From: Saprospiraceae bacterium
GTDB lineage: Bacteria; Bacteroidota; Bacteroidia; Chitinophagales; Saprospiraceae
Direction: 5' to 3'
DNA: 64,000 nucleotides
NCBI GenBank assembly: GCA_013214355.1
Contig: JABSSL010000020.1
Span: forward strand, 1-64,000
A program made the translations under genes and the position numbers. Shown here piece after piece: positions 35,949 through 44,651 of this stretch (positions are counted from its first letter, which is position 1; each line of letters starts with the position of its first letter). The notes beneath the pieces were generated by a model. The model did not search any database and was not told the origin of the DNA. It was given only the letters and a program-made list of their open reading frames with translations.

Positions 35949-36559
35949 TAATCAAAAATGCCACCCTTCTTTAATTGAGTAGTCTTTTCTAGACGAAATC
36001 CTCTTTCCCTCAGCATGCCTTGGTAATCTTCCAAGTCATGCTGGTGGGGATGAAGGATGTCTCCTGGAATTAACCTAAAAAGATGCTTTAAACCCTTGTG
36101 ATTATGCACGTCAATGCTAAGGATTAAGGTGCCGCCCGGTTTAAGCCAGGAAGACAGCTTATCTAGACTCTCCCCTAGATCAGCTACATGATTGATGACA
36201 TTGCAGCAAAAGATGATTTCAAAGGGTTGATCAGGGGAATAGGCCTCTAAAGTTGAGTTGACAAACTGAACTTGAGGATAATTGTCAGGATCAAAATGCG
36301 CTAAACTTTCTTGGTATTTTTCTAGCAAGGGATCCACACCGATCAAAGGATTTCCCCGCAAAACCATGAAGATCCCCGCCGGTCCACATCCTGCATCCAG
36401 AATGGCTTCGGCCCCACTGAGCTCTAGTTCACAAACGGCTACTATCCGGTCCCAATACTCCGCTTTCTTGCGCAGATATACAGTTTTATCTTTATCTCGC
36501 AGGTACCACCGCCACCATCTTATTTCCCAAAATTGAGCCAGCCGCCACCTAATATTCAT
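35876..36559 (-). CDS. SAM-dependent class I methyltransferase
   Basis: The 227-residue protein has the Rossmann motif I (I-L-D-A-G-C-G-P-A-G near residues 53-62), an acidic motif II (G-V-D-P near 73), a motif near 113 (F-C-C-N-V-I-N-H-V) and P-G-G-T-L-I-L-S near 141. These are typical of ubiE/methyltransferase-11-like enzymes; the acceptor is unknown. The last 23 codons (after the D-Y-Y-L-I-K segment) run antisense to the 3' end of the convergent giant gene, so the C-terminal tail may be an extension. It is the last gene of a group that includes a BAAT-type hydrolase, a Crp-like regulator and an SRPBCC protein. Confidence 0.88.
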   Translation of the reverse strand: MNIRWRLAQFWEIRWWRWYLRDKDKTVYLRKKAEYWDRIVAVCELELSGAEAILDAGCGPAGIFMVLRGNPLIGVDPLLEKYQESLAHFDPDNYPQVQFVNSTLEAYSPDQPFEIIFCCNVINHVADLGESLDKLSSWLKPGGTLILSIDVHNHKGLKHLFRLIPGDILHPHQHDLEDYQGMLRERGFRLEKTTQLKKGGIFDYYLIKAISPLSVITSPLVNSTSSQ

Positions 36560-36591
36560 AAGGATGTATCATTTTTATAGGCTGTATATAT

Positions 36592-37563
36592 TTACAGCTT
36601 TTCTAGGAACTCCATTAACCTTATTCTCGCATCTTGCTTGGCTTGAAAATCGCCCTCATTGGTTCCGCCAAATTCATATTGATATTCTTTTCCATTGATA
36701 TTCATCATCCCAGTTCTATACCCTGAATTATCATCGGGATTACCTGAAATCATGTGTCCCGCGTTTTCATATTTTATATTTTGGATAGAATACCCAAACC
36801 CATTCTCTTTTAATCTTCTTTCGATCATATCAGCCATACGTGCAGAAGGCCAAATTTTGTCATCCATTCCAGACAATAGTAAAATGGAGCCAGTTATTTG
36901 CTCTACCCTAATGATAGCTTGACGGAGGGAATCTGCTTTAGCTAAGCCTCCCTCCCAGTAGGCTAAGGTCTCAATCTTATCTGTGTCATTGCCTGAAATT
37001 TTTTCCATGGGAATATACGGAATATCACGCCCTTTGTATGTCCAACTTGCCTTCACCTCATCAGAATTATAGGGCAAGACCGTGTTTGACCAAGAAACCG
37101 AACTTGGTGCATAAGCAACGACGCCCCCTACGATTCCAGGAAATGTGGAAGCAATGATCAATGCTAATTCTGCGTTTCTCGATGCTCCCATCAGGATTAT
37201 TTTATTGGCATCAACTTGCGGTTGCCGGCCAAGCCAATTGATGGCATTTTCAAAGTACGTCAATTCAATTTCTTCGGGTAAACTAGGTAAGCCCTCTCCA
37301 CCTATGTACGGTAGTGATAAGGCGGCCATTTCCCTTTGAGCAAATTCTTGAGCCCAATAGTCCCCTGATTGCCCACCACCAATGATAATGATAGCCGGCT
37401 TGTTCTCTAGGTCATCTTTCGCAAAGTAGGTGGCTTGGAATCCATCTTGGTTGATAAATTTTGGCTTTGCGCCATCAAAAAGTAGGGAATCTGCTATGAA
37501 GTAGCCCAAAATCAATAGTGCCACAATTCCAATTGGCAAGATGTAGTTTCTTCCTTTCGTCAT
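36592..37563 (-). CDS. Membrane-anchored alpha/beta hydrolase, BAAT C-terminal type
   Basis: The 323-residue protein has one N-terminal membrane segment (about 7-28) and an alpha/beta hydrolase fold of the acyl-CoA thioester hydrolase/BAAT C-terminal family. A probable triad is S128 (in G-A-S-R-N, where most relatives have glycine at the fifth position), D234 or D235 (S-G-M-D-D-K-I-W-P-S) and H270 (N-A-G-H-M-I). The natural substrate is probably an acyl thioester or ester. It is followed after 32 bases by the methyltransferase and preceded after 66 bases by the Crp-like regulator. Confidence 0.82.
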   Translation of the reverse strand: MTKGRNYILPIGIVALLILGYFIADSLLFDGAKPKFINQDGFQATYFAKDDLENKPAIIIIGGGQSGDYWAQEFAQREMAALSLPYIGGEGLPSLPEEIELTYFENAINWLGRQPQVDANKIILMGASRNAELALIIASTFPGIVGGVVAYAPSSVSWSNTVLPYNSDEVKASWTYKGRDIPYIPMEKISGNDTDKIETLAYWEGGLAKADSLRQAIIRVEQITGSILLLSGMDDKIWPSARMADMIERRLKENGFGYSIQNIKYENAGHMISGNPDDNSGYRTGMMNINGKEYQYEFGGTNEGDFQAKQDARIRLMEFLEKL

Positions 37564-37629
37564 TTTTGTTGTTGTTAATCAGTATGAAAAAGCGCAGTAG
37601 ATGACGGATAAGATCTAGTGTCATACTAC

Positions 37630-38202
37630 TCAAGGATTCAATTCCTTTCGGATTCTACTTAAAGAATGCTTCGTGATCCCGATGTAAGAGGCCAAGTAAT
37701 GTAAAGGAATACGATTGGCTAAGGTCGGAAAACGATTATAGAACTCTAGGTATCTGGTTTTAGCATTTTCAGCAAGCATAGGACTTATTCTGCTAACCTT
37801 TTCCATTAATGCCCTGTTTGTAATCTGGTTGACAATCTTGTCCCATGCAATTATAATACTGGATAGATTCTCGAGATGCGTTCGGTGAAAAACGAACAAT
37901 CGCGTTGGAATAACTGCTTCGATATATTCAGTGGATGGCAATTTTAAATGGAAGCTATTCAAATCCACAGCAAAATTATTCTCATCAATAAAGTAACGAG
38001 TGATTTCATCTCCCTCTTTGTTGTAGTAGCAAACTCGTAAAATTCCCTCCTCGACAAAAGCCACTTGATTTGCGATCCTTCCTGCCTCCGAGAAGTAATC
38101 GCCAGTTCCTAAATTCACGAGCTTAACTGATTTCTTTATCAGTTCAATCTGCTGTGCATTTAGGTGTCCGTACTGCAACAAAGAATTGATTAGGTTCTCC
38201 AT
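37630..38202 (-). CDS. Crp/Fnr-family transcriptional regulator
   Basis: The chosen start is the ATG at 38200-38202; a TTG at 38218-38220 would add six residues and overlap the previous stop codon. The 190-residue product has a cyclic-nucleotide-binding-like beta-barrel (about 20-110, G-D-Y-F-S-E-A-G...F-V-E-E-G-I-L-R) and a C-terminal helix-turn-helix (I-P-L-H-Y-L-A-S-Y-I-G-I-T-K-H-S-L-S-R-I-R), the usual arrangement of small Bacteroidota Crp relatives. Ligand and targets are unknown. It lies in one direction with the SRPBCC, BAAT and methyltransferase genes and may control them. Confidence 0.9.
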   Translation of the reverse strand: MENLINSLLQYGHLNAQQIELIKKSVKLVNLGTGDYFSEAGRIANQVAFVEEGILRVCYYNKEGDEITRYFIDENNFAVDLNSFHLKLPSTEYIEAVIPTRLFVFHRTHLENLSSIIIAWDKIVNQITNRALMEKVSRISPMLAENAKTRYLEFYNRFPTLANRIPLHYLASYIGITKHSLSRIRKELNP

Positions 38203-38213
38203 GATTTGATCAT

Positions 38214-38804
38214 TTACCAAGTTCCGACTCTCCTTTCATACTGATACAATTGACCACTTTCTAATTCTTCCTTCATTATCTGTAGCGCATTTCTCATGGG
38301 TACTTTAATTTGCTTGATCACTATATTTTTCACCAGAAACCGAGCAATAAAATTCCTAGGTAAAAATTCATAGGTCCACTCGATGTGAATATGACCGTCC
38401 TCCCTCTCCACAAATGTCCAACTCCCATTGATTTGCTTGATTAGCCTTCTCAAGGAGGAAGTGAATCCTGTTACTTTGTAGGTAAATCCAGAGGAAGGTG
38501 TAATGCTTAATAATTCTTCTTGTGAGGTGCTTCCATCGGTAAAGTGAACGACCCGATGCATTCCTGGGTAAAACCACGCTTCCTGATTGCTAGTACTATC
38601 AATGCTCGGAATAAGTTTATGCGGCTTGTTGAAAATATGCTCCAAGTCCATCGGAACAATGTATTCAAATGATTCTTTCAAAGAAAGTCTGCTTTTAATA
38701 TCTACAGGAACAACTACGCTAGGATAGTTGTTCTTCTTTCTTTTTTGAGCTTGAGCAGTATTAATCGTCATGAAAATTAGAATTAAAACGGTTAATGAAC
38801 GCAT
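38214..38804 (-). CDS. Exported SRPBCC/START-like protein
   Basis: The 196-residue protein begins with a signal-peptide-like segment (MRSLTVLILIFMTINTAQA). The rest fits a helix-grip (SRPBCC/polyketide cyclase-like) fold: F-E-Y-I-V-P-M-D-L-E-H-I-F opens it, the middle strands (W-T-F-V-E-R-E-D-G-H-I-H-I-E-W-T-Y-E-F) are conserved, and a C-terminal helix follows. Such folds bind hydrophobic small molecules. Its stop codon lies 11 bases before the chosen Crp start (or overlaps the alternative one), so the two are cotranscribed. A candidate promoter is at 38826. Confidence 0.72.
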   Translation of the reverse strand: MRSLTVLILIFMTINTAQAQKRKKNNYPSVVVPVDIKSRLSLKESFEYIVPMDLEHIFNKPHKLIPSIDSTSNQEAWFYPGMHRVVHFTDGSTSQEELLSITPSSGFTYKVTGFTSSLRRLIKQINGSWTFVEREDGHIHIEWTYEFLPRNFIARFLVKNIVIKQIKVPMRNALQIMKEELESGQLYQYERRVGTW

Positions 38805-38825
38805 GGTTATCTGATTTGTGCGTCA

Positions 38826-38833
38826 CAAAGCTA
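38826..38833 (-). promoter_or_regulatory. Candidate -7 box of the SRPBCC-Crp-BAAT operon
   Basis: TAGCTTTG on the minus strand, 21 bases before the SRPBCC start codon, matches the phylum -7 box. No TTG at a 19-base spacing; the -33 element is weak. Confidence 0.45.
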
Positions 38834-39062
38834 TTTCTCTAATTTCTGACTGCTGTTGCCAAATGGTAACAAATGGTTTTGGTGTTAGCTAGTTTTGGAT
38901 TGAGACAAATGTGTGAAAATTCCGGGACCTTCACGGCATATTAGGTAATTTTACAAGAACGAATAGAGATGGTCTCGAGCTGCAGTTCTCTCTTTATTTT
39001 TAAAAAGCACAACCTAGAGAACAAATACTTGTTAGGTCCCTGAAAATTTAAATCGGAGATAG

Positions 39063-40112
39063 ATGTTATACGCGGTTGGTACAAAAGTAAAACTTATCCA
39101 TACGGGCGATGAAGGCCGTGTAATCGGCTTATTGAGCAATGGTATGCTCAATGTCCATGTCCTGGATGATGATATGGTGATTCCTGTGTCACCGGAAGAC
39201 CTCACTCCATTTACCGACACTCCAACTGCTCCAAAAAAAATAGTCCCTTCCAGTAAACCTAAAATTTCGCCTCCCAGCTCGAAGAGCGCCAAGGATTCCT
39301 CTTCTGTCACAACCTACTCGAAGGAAACGCTTAGCTACCAAGGACTACTGCTAGCCTTCGAGCCTGTGCTAAATGCTGATGCAACAGCTGAAAAGTATTT
39401 GGTGAAACTCATTAATGATTCTGAGTACGAGATTTTATTTCAATACGCTCTTTCTCTAGAAGGAGTAGTCGAGGAGAAAGTGAACAATAAACTGAAAGCG
39501 GCCTCAGTAATACAACTGGGACAACTATGGTACGACGAACTAAATGATGCTCCGGAAGTTCTAATTGCTATCTGGAGAATCACAACGGATGGAACAGGTG
39601 GAAAGCAAGAAAAGAGGATCCGGCTTAAGGCCAAAACCTTTTTCAAGTCCACCCAAATCGCTCCTCTGCTACATAAGTCAGTGCATCTATTCCCGGTTTT
39701 TGACAACCTCAATACCGAAAGGAGAGATAGCAAGGAAAACTTACAGAATTATACAAAGCGCATGAGTCGCCCCAAAACTAGGATCAATTACGTGGGCGAC
39801 AAAGTCAATTTAGACACCATGGCTTTTGCCGAATTTCCCACTGAAATAGATCTCCATATAGAAAAACTATTGCCTGATAGCCAGAAACTGGATAAACGAG
39901 CCATTTTGCGTGTACAATTAGAGGCTTTCGAGAATTATATCAATCAAGCCATTCGATTGGGCATGGAAAGAGTCTTCGTGATCCATGGTGTTGGAGAGGG
40001 CAAATTGCGGAACGCCATTGCCACCCGCTTGATCAAATATCCGGAAGTAGTTTCTTTCAAGAACGAGTTTCACCCTCGTTATGGCTTTGGGGCCACCGAA
40101 GTAATCTTCTAA
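39063..40112 (+). CDS. Smr-domain protein with DUF2027 region
   Basis: The 349-residue protein begins with a small basic beta-barrel-like segment (about 1-45, G-T-K-V-K-L-I-H-T-G-D-E-G-R-V), has a serine/proline-rich linker (about 55-85), a beta-sandwich DUF2027-type middle (about 90-230) and a C-terminal Smr domain (about 265-349: E-I-D-L-H-I-E at its start, then I-H-G-V-G-E-G-K-L-R and Y-G-F-G-A-T-E-V). Smr domains are nicking endonucleases or RNA-binding modules related to the MutS2 tail. It is cytoplasmic, and probably acts in recombination or translation quality control. It converges with the aldo/keto reductase gene, with 20 bases between. Confidence 0.85.
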   Translation: MLYAVGTKVKLIHTGDEGRVIGLLSNGMLNVHVLDDDMVIPVSPEDLTPFTDTPTAPKKIVPSSKPKISPPSSKSAKDSSSVTTYSKETLSYQGLLLAFEPVLNADATAEKYLVKLINDSEYEILFQYALSLEGVVEEKVNNKLKAASVIQLGQLWYDELNDAPEVLIAIWRITTDGTGGKQEKRIRLKAKTFFKSTQIAPLLHKSVHLFPVFDNLNTERRDSKENLQNYTKRMSRPKTRINYVGDKVNLDTMAFAEFPTEIDLHIEKLLPDSQKLDKRAILRVQLEAFENYINQAIRLGMERVFVIHGVGEGKLRNAIATRLIKYPEVVSFKNEFHPRYGFGATEVIF

Positions 40113-40132
40113 TTATTCACTGCCCTCCCTGC

Positions 40133-41026
40133 TTACCTGTGTTTTTCATATTGCCATAAAGGTGCTTGCAATCGCAGCTGTTGATATACAGCTGCTGATA
40201 AAGGTTGATATCGAATGGCCTCCGCATTTTGCTGAAGTTGCTCCACCGAACTCGCCCCAACCACAATACTCGTAACGGCAGGATGCTGCCAGCAGTAGGC
40301 CAAGGCCAAATGGCCTCTTTGCTGTGGGGAAACAAGGTTTTGGTCGAGCAATGCCTGAACCTCATGAATGGTCTCCAGCTCATGTCCTAGATAAGCTCTC
40401 GGCTCTTTGCTGGCTAGGAAACCTTTAGCAATCCCTCCCCGCACCAAAACCCCCACCTGATGCTCAGCTAAATGATCCAAAGCAAACTCTTCCGGACGAC
40501 GGTCCAAAAGACTATACTGCATCATATTACTTACGATATTAGATCGTTGCACGTATGCTCTAATCACATTGTGTCGAATCGAGGAGATACCGTAGTATCG
40601 CACACACCCCTCCTGACAAAGCTCCTCAAAAGCTTCAATCGTTTCGTCGATAGGGTCATCAATTGTTCCTCCATGCAGCTGATACAAATCAATATAATCT
40701 GTTTGCAGGCGTTTGAGACTTTGTTTTACAGCAGTTTTAATGTAGTCTTTACTAGGGTTCCAATCCCAGCCGCTACCATCTTTTCGCCACTGGTTACCCA
40801 CCTTTGTCGCCAGAATAACGTCCTGTCGCCGATCTTTCAACAGTTTGCCAATGATCTGCTCATTCTCTCCTTTATCATATAGATCAGCTGTATCAAAATA
40901 ATTGATACCTAGATCCAAGGCCTGGTAGATAATAGGTTGGGCCTGTGCTTCCGTATGGAAAGACATTCCCCCCAAGGATAGTCTACTAACCTTAAGTTCT
41001 GAACTCCCTAATTGCTTATACTCCAT
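40133..41026 (-). CDS. Aldo/keto reductase
   Basis: The start is the ATG at 41024-41026 (MEYKQLGSSELKVSRLSLGG), the usual family start; the frame stays open to 41260, but that part does not resemble the family. The 297-residue protein is a TIM-barrel reductase with F-D-T-A-D-L-Y-D-K-G-E-N-E near residue 50 (catalytic Asp and Tyr), the lysine in A-T-K-V-G near 82 and the histidine in L-H-G-G-T near 120, and a C-terminal NADPH-binding region (V-V-G-A-S-S-V-E-Q-L). Substrate specificity is unclear; the closest type is the YajO/Tas-like bacterial AKR. Confidence 0.9.
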   Translation of the reverse strand: MEYKQLGSSELKVSRLSLGGMSFHTEAQAQPIIYQALDLGINYFDTADLYDKGENEQIIGKLLKDRRQDVILATKVGNQWRKDGSGWDWNPSKDYIKTAVKQSLKRLQTDYIDLYQLHGGTIDDPIDETIEAFEELCQEGCVRYYGISSIRHNVIRAYVQRSNIVSNMMQYSLLDRRPEEFALDHLAEHQVGVLVRGGIAKGFLASKEPRAYLGHELETIHEVQALLDQNLVSPQQRGHLALAYCWQHPAVTSIVVGASSVEQLQQNAEAIRYQPLSAAVYQQLRLQAPLWQYEKHR

Positions 41027-41791
41027 AATTTTTCTGGAAATGTTGTCGTAAAACGACAGAATAAGTCCGAAATCCAGGCTCCTCAGCCTGCTTGACAAAA
41101 ATGGGTCAACATAACCCATATATTTAGAGAAACTTATAGCGTCAGAAAGGTAAACAAATCCAAGCAATGCGTGTATAAGTGACTGGAAACTAGACGCAAT
41201 AATTTGAACTTGTTGGGTATGTGTGTCCAAGTTGCGAACCGACATCGCAACCCAGCACATGTAGTCGTCAAAGGACGACCATATGGTACCTCCTAATAAG
41301 AAAATTGACTATAACTGGCCGCCAGGAGAAACAATGCACAAGAAATTTTTGTTTCTATTGCGCCTGAGTATCTATTCACTTCGTCTTTCACAATATGATC
41401 ACCCCAATTTGATCTTGGGTCCATATTCCTATTCGAAGAAATGAAGCTCATCAAGACCTAAACTCCATAGGTTTGGGGATGGCAGCCCCTGACGGTTCAG
41501 TTAATGACATGTACTTGTATGTTAATCATTGGTCCAATATCACCATTGTGTACCCGAATCCCTAAGCGGAATTGAGTAGAGGCAATTATTGGTATCAAGA
41601 AAACTGGACTGGCATAGTCTTACTTCTACGGTATTGACAGCTGCAGCCCAATCGCATGATCAGCAGGAAGATAATACGAACCTTTTTTGATTCAGCCATC
41701 AAGGCTTCCTTACAATTAACTGGGTGAGATAGATCCTAGAGAAAAGATCGAACTTCCCTTATTGTTGCCTTAGGCTTTGTAAACCTGTTAT
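41027..41791. other. 765-base region without a convincing gene
   Basis: The 5' flank of the aldo/keto reductase gene contains three small hairpins (41044-41058, 41101-41119, 41264-41279). From about 41340 to 41700 every frame is broken by stop codons on both strands, though the minus strand has open stretches that could be the decayed end of a gene (for example a frame reading Q-F-R-L-G-I-R-V-H-N-G-D-I-G). No family was recognised. The promoter of the egt cluster should lie near the right end. Confidence 0.4.
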
Positions 41792-42082
41792 ATGAAAAAG
41801 AAAGCAATTTGGAATGGCCAAGTCTTGGCCGAAAGCGATGACATCGTGCTAATTGAGGGCAATGCCTACTTCCCGGCCGATAGTCTCAACAAGGACTTCT
41901 TCCAGGATAGCGGCACTCATACCGTTTGTCCTTGGAAAGGAACAGCATCTTACTACACGCTGTCCGTCGATGGACAGCAAAACTCCGATGCTGCCTGGTA
42001 TTATCCCGCTCCAAAGGATGCTGCCAAAGTAATTAAGGATCGCGTAGCGTTTTGGAAGGGCGTTGAAGTAGTTGATGCCTAA
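41792..42082 (+). CDS. DUF427 protein
   Basis: The 96-residue protein belongs to the DUF427 family: K-A-x-W-N-G-Q-V-L-A-E-S-D, Y-F-P-x-D-S-L, the hallmark C-P-W-K-G-x-A-x-Y-Y (Cys46) and W-Y-Y-P-A-P-K-D-A-A. The fold is a small beta barrel; its biochemical role is not known. It is the first gene of an apparent cluster: egtB starts 50 bases later on the same strand. Confidence 0.9.
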   Translation: MKKKAIWNGQVLAESDDIVLIEGNAYFPADSLNKDFFQDSGTHTVCPWKGTASYYTLSVDGQQNSDAAWYYPAPKDAAKVIKDRVAFWKGVEVVDA

Positions 42083-42132
42083 GTAATATTGTTCTGAATC
42101 CTATATTTTCTCTTTTGTATAAGTGATCTATT

Positions 42133-43413
42133 ATGACTGTAACGCCCACATATAACCCCGCCATTTCACTTCTGGCTAATTATGAAAAGGTAAGATCTTG
42201 GAGCATCAAGATTTGTCAGCCTTTACACGCTGAGGATTACGTTGTTCAACCGGTGATGGACGTCAGCCCGCCGAAGTGGCACCTCGGACATACTACTTGG
42301 TTTTTTGAAAACTTTATTTTGGTAGAGCAACTGGAAGGATATGAACCCTTCAATTTGCAGTTGAATTATTTCTTCAACAGCTATTATGAAAGCCAAGGGC
42401 CAAGAATCCTGCGTACTAAGCGTGGGAACATGACACGCCCTACCTTGGATACCATCTTGCAGTATAGAGATCATGTGGACCAATATATGTCCAAGTGGTT
42501 ACAGCAATATAATGAGCAGTTCTTGCCTAAAGAACTAGCAGATTTGGTAGAGATTGGATTGCAACATGAGCAACAACATCAGGAATTACTTGTCACAGAC
42601 ATCAAATATATCTTAGGGAATAACCCCTTATTTCCTACCTACAAAGCGGATGCGTCAGCCGGACAAGCCGCTTCAATAGTGGGATCACCTACCTTTACCC
42701 GGATAGAAGAAGGGATCTATGAGGTAGGACATGAAGGAGAAGGGTTTTGCTGGGACAATGAGCTGAGCCGACATAAGGTTTACCTACATAGCTATGAGAT
42801 ACAGAATCGGCTGATAACCAACGGTGAGTACATAGAATTCATTGAGGCAGGAGGATACGAGCATTTTGAGCACTGGTTGTCAGAAGGTTGGGAATGGGCA
42901 AAAGGACTGAGTTTCAAAGCTCCTTTGCATTGGTTTAAAGAAGAGGGCGAATGGTATCACTTTACGATGCAAGGGCTACAAAAAGTGGATCCAAATTTGC
43001 CGGTAACGCACGTGAGTTACTTCGAGGCGGATGCCTTTGCCCGTTGGAAGGGACTACGATTACCTACAGAATTTGAATGGGAAGTAGCTTGCCAGCAATG
43101 GTATAATGAGATCCCGAAAGATGGTAACTTCTTGGAAGATGGTCATTTTCATCCAATCGCTCAACAGCATGAGGAGGACTACCAGATGCTGGGGAATGTA
43201 TGGGAATGGACGGCAAGTTCGTACCTACCCTACCCGAATTACCCCAGATTGAAGGGCGCACTGGGAGAGTATAACGGCAAATTTATGGTTAACCAAATGG
43301 TGCTGAGAGGTGGTTCTTGTGCCACGCCAAGATCGCACATTCGGCCGACTTATCGCAACTTCTTTCAAACCGATAAAAGATGGCAATTCACAGGCATTCG
43401 CTTGGCGAGATAA
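42133..43413 (+). CDS. egtB: EgtB-like iron(II)-dependent sulfoxide synthase
   Basis: The 426-residue protein has an N-terminal DinB-like four-helix domain with the three-histidine metal site (H-L-G-H at 50-53 and H-E-Q-Q-H at 145-149) and a C-terminal formylglycine-generating-enzyme-like domain (about 200-425: H-V-S-Y-F-E-A-D-A-F-A-R-W, R-L-P-T-E-F-E-W-E, G-N-V-W-E-W-T, R-G-G-S-C-A-T). EgtB joins hercynine to a sulfur donor, using O2 and iron. Genes for gamma-glutamylcysteine synthesis (egtA), egtC and egtE are absent here, so the donor may be cysteine, as described for some EgtB subtypes; this is inference. OvoA or SenA relatives are alternatives, but egtD is the neighbour. Confidence 0.88.
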   Translation: MTVTPTYNPAISLLANYEKVRSWSIKICQPLHAEDYVVQPVMDVSPPKWHLGHTTWFFENFILVEQLEGYEPFNLQLNYFFNSYYESQGPRILRTKRGNMTRPTLDTILQYRDHVDQYMSKWLQQYNEQFLPKELADLVEIGLQHEQQHQELLVTDIKYILGNNPLFPTYKADASAGQAASIVGSPTFTRIEEGIYEVGHEGEGFCWDNELSRHKVYLHSYEIQNRLITNGEYIEFIEAGGYEHFEHWLSEGWEWAKGLSFKAPLHWFKEEGEWYHFTMQGLQKVDPNLPVTHVSYFEADAFARWKGLRLPTEFEWEVACQQWYNEIPKDGNFLEDGHFHPIAQQHEEDYQMLGNVWEWTASSYLPYPNYPRLKGALGEYNGKFMVNQMVLRGGSCATPRSHIRPTYRNFFQTDKRWQFTGIRLAR

Positions 43414-43428
43414 GTCAACAATGCTAAT

Positions 43429-43460
43429 CCTAGTTTTCTTGCCTTACCAAGAAAACTAGG
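43429..43460 (+). terminator. Hairpin after egtB
   Basis: A perfect 13-bp stem (43429-43441 with 43448-43460) with a 6-base loop, 15 bases after the stop codon. The following T run is short (TTCTAT), so termination or mRNA 3'-end protection are both possible. A smaller hairpin (7 bp) lies at 43526-43544 before egtD. Confidence 0.65.
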
Positions 43461-43619
43461 TTCTATAACACGGATTCGGCTTTTCAGACTCATTTCTGGC
43501 CAAAGCTTGATCCTTTTAATCCAAAAGATGTTTTATTAACATCTGTATCTGGTCCAACTCTGATCAAAAGACAGCTCCAGCTTTACTTTCTTAAACCGTT
43601 TGTATCTAATACTAAAACA

Positions 43620-44591
43620 ATGACTATCACGACGTCCCTAGCTGGGAGTAAAAAAGCTTTTGCATTAAGCGTACTTGAAGGACTACAGCGTACTCCAAAA
43701 CAGATCTCTTCTAAATACTTCTACGATGAACATGGTGATCGGCTTTTCCAACAGATTATGCGGATGCCCAGCTATTACCTGACGGATTCAGAATATGAGA
43801 TTTTTGACCGTCAGAAAGGAGCAATTTTGCAGCATTTGGGCGACCACCCTTTTGACTTAATCGAGTTGGGTGCGGGTGATGGCCTGAAAACGAAAGTATT
43901 GCTTCGACATCTGCTCGAAAATGATATTTCTTTCAAATATCGTCCAGTCGATATCTCCTCCTCTGTTCTCAATACCCTGCAGGAGTCCCTACGAACAGAG
44001 CTGCCGGATTTGGAAGTAGCCCCATTGCATGGAGAATACTTTCAGGTCTTGGAAGGATTACAACAGCTTGGCGACCACCAAAAAAAGGTCATCTTCTTTC
44101 TAGGTGCAAATATTGGAAATCTTACTAGGGAAGAATCTCAGGCTTTTCTTAGTCAACTGAATAACTTACTAGCACCTGGGGATATGCTCTTGTTAGGTGT
44201 TGACCTCAAGAAGGACCCTGCCGTGATTCTAGAAGCCTACAATGATGCCGAAGGCATAACTGCAGCTTTTAATCTTAATCTCCTGCATCGCATTAATCGA
44301 GAGTTGGATGGTAATTTCAAGGTGGATCAATTTAAGCATTGGGAGACCTATAACCCATTAACTGGAGAAACTAAGAGCTACATTGTGAGCAAGCTGCAAC
44401 AAGAAGTAGAGATCGGAGCTATTTCCAGTATTATTCATTGTGATGCCTGGGAAGCCATCGAGGTAGAGCTTTCGCAAAAATATAGCGTCGAAGAAGTTCA
44501 ACAACTGGCTAGAGTATCTGGCTTCCAGGTTGTTAAGAACTTTTTCGATTCTAAACGATACTTCATTGATACTTTGTGGATCAAATCTTAG
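43620..44591 (+). CDS. egtD: L-histidine N-alpha-methyltransferase
   Basis: The 323-residue protein matches EgtD (DUF2260/methyltransferase-33). It has an N-terminal helical part with S-K-Y-F-Y-D-E-H-G-D-R-L-F and P-S-Y-Y-L-T-D-S-E-Y-E-I, a SAM-binding motif L-I-E-L-G-A-G-D-G-L-K-T near 79-90, and F-F-L-G-A-N-I-G-N-L near 158. It trimethylates histidine to hercynine, the substrate of EgtB. It lies 206 bases after egtB on the same strand. Confidence 0.95.
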   Translation: MTITTSLAGSKKAFALSVLEGLQRTPKQISSKYFYDEHGDRLFQQIMRMPSYYLTDSEYEIFDRQKGAILQHLGDHPFDLIELGAGDGLKTKVLLRHLLENDISFKYRPVDISSSVLNTLQESLRTELPDLEVAPLHGEYFQVLEGLQQLGDHQKKVIFFLGANIGNLTREESQAFLSQLNNLLAPGDMLLLGVDLKKDPAVILEAYNDAEGITAAFNLNLLHRINRELDGNFKVDQFKHWETYNPLTGETKSYIVSKLQQEVEIGAISSIIHCDAWEAIEVELSQKYSVEEVQQLARVSGFQVVKNFFDSKRYFIDTLWIKS

Positions 44592-44602
44592 ATGGACCGG
44601 AA

Positions 44603-44639
44603 ATCATCCCGAAGGGCAGCCTAGCACATTCGGGATGAT
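44603..44639. terminator. Hairpin between convergent egtD and CPBP genes
   Basis: A perfect 11-bp stem (44603-44613 with 44629-44639) with a 15-base loop lies 11 bases after the egtD stop and 12 bases after the stop of the convergent CPBP gene. Likely bidirectional; the T runs are short. Confidence 0.6.
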
Positions 44640-44651
44640 CAATTACTTGTT

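Noticed and set aside
41027-41260. N-terminal extension of the aldo/keto reductase frame
   Set aside because: The 78 extra residues have no family similarity, and the normal AKR start (M-E-Y-K-Q-L-G) is at 41026.
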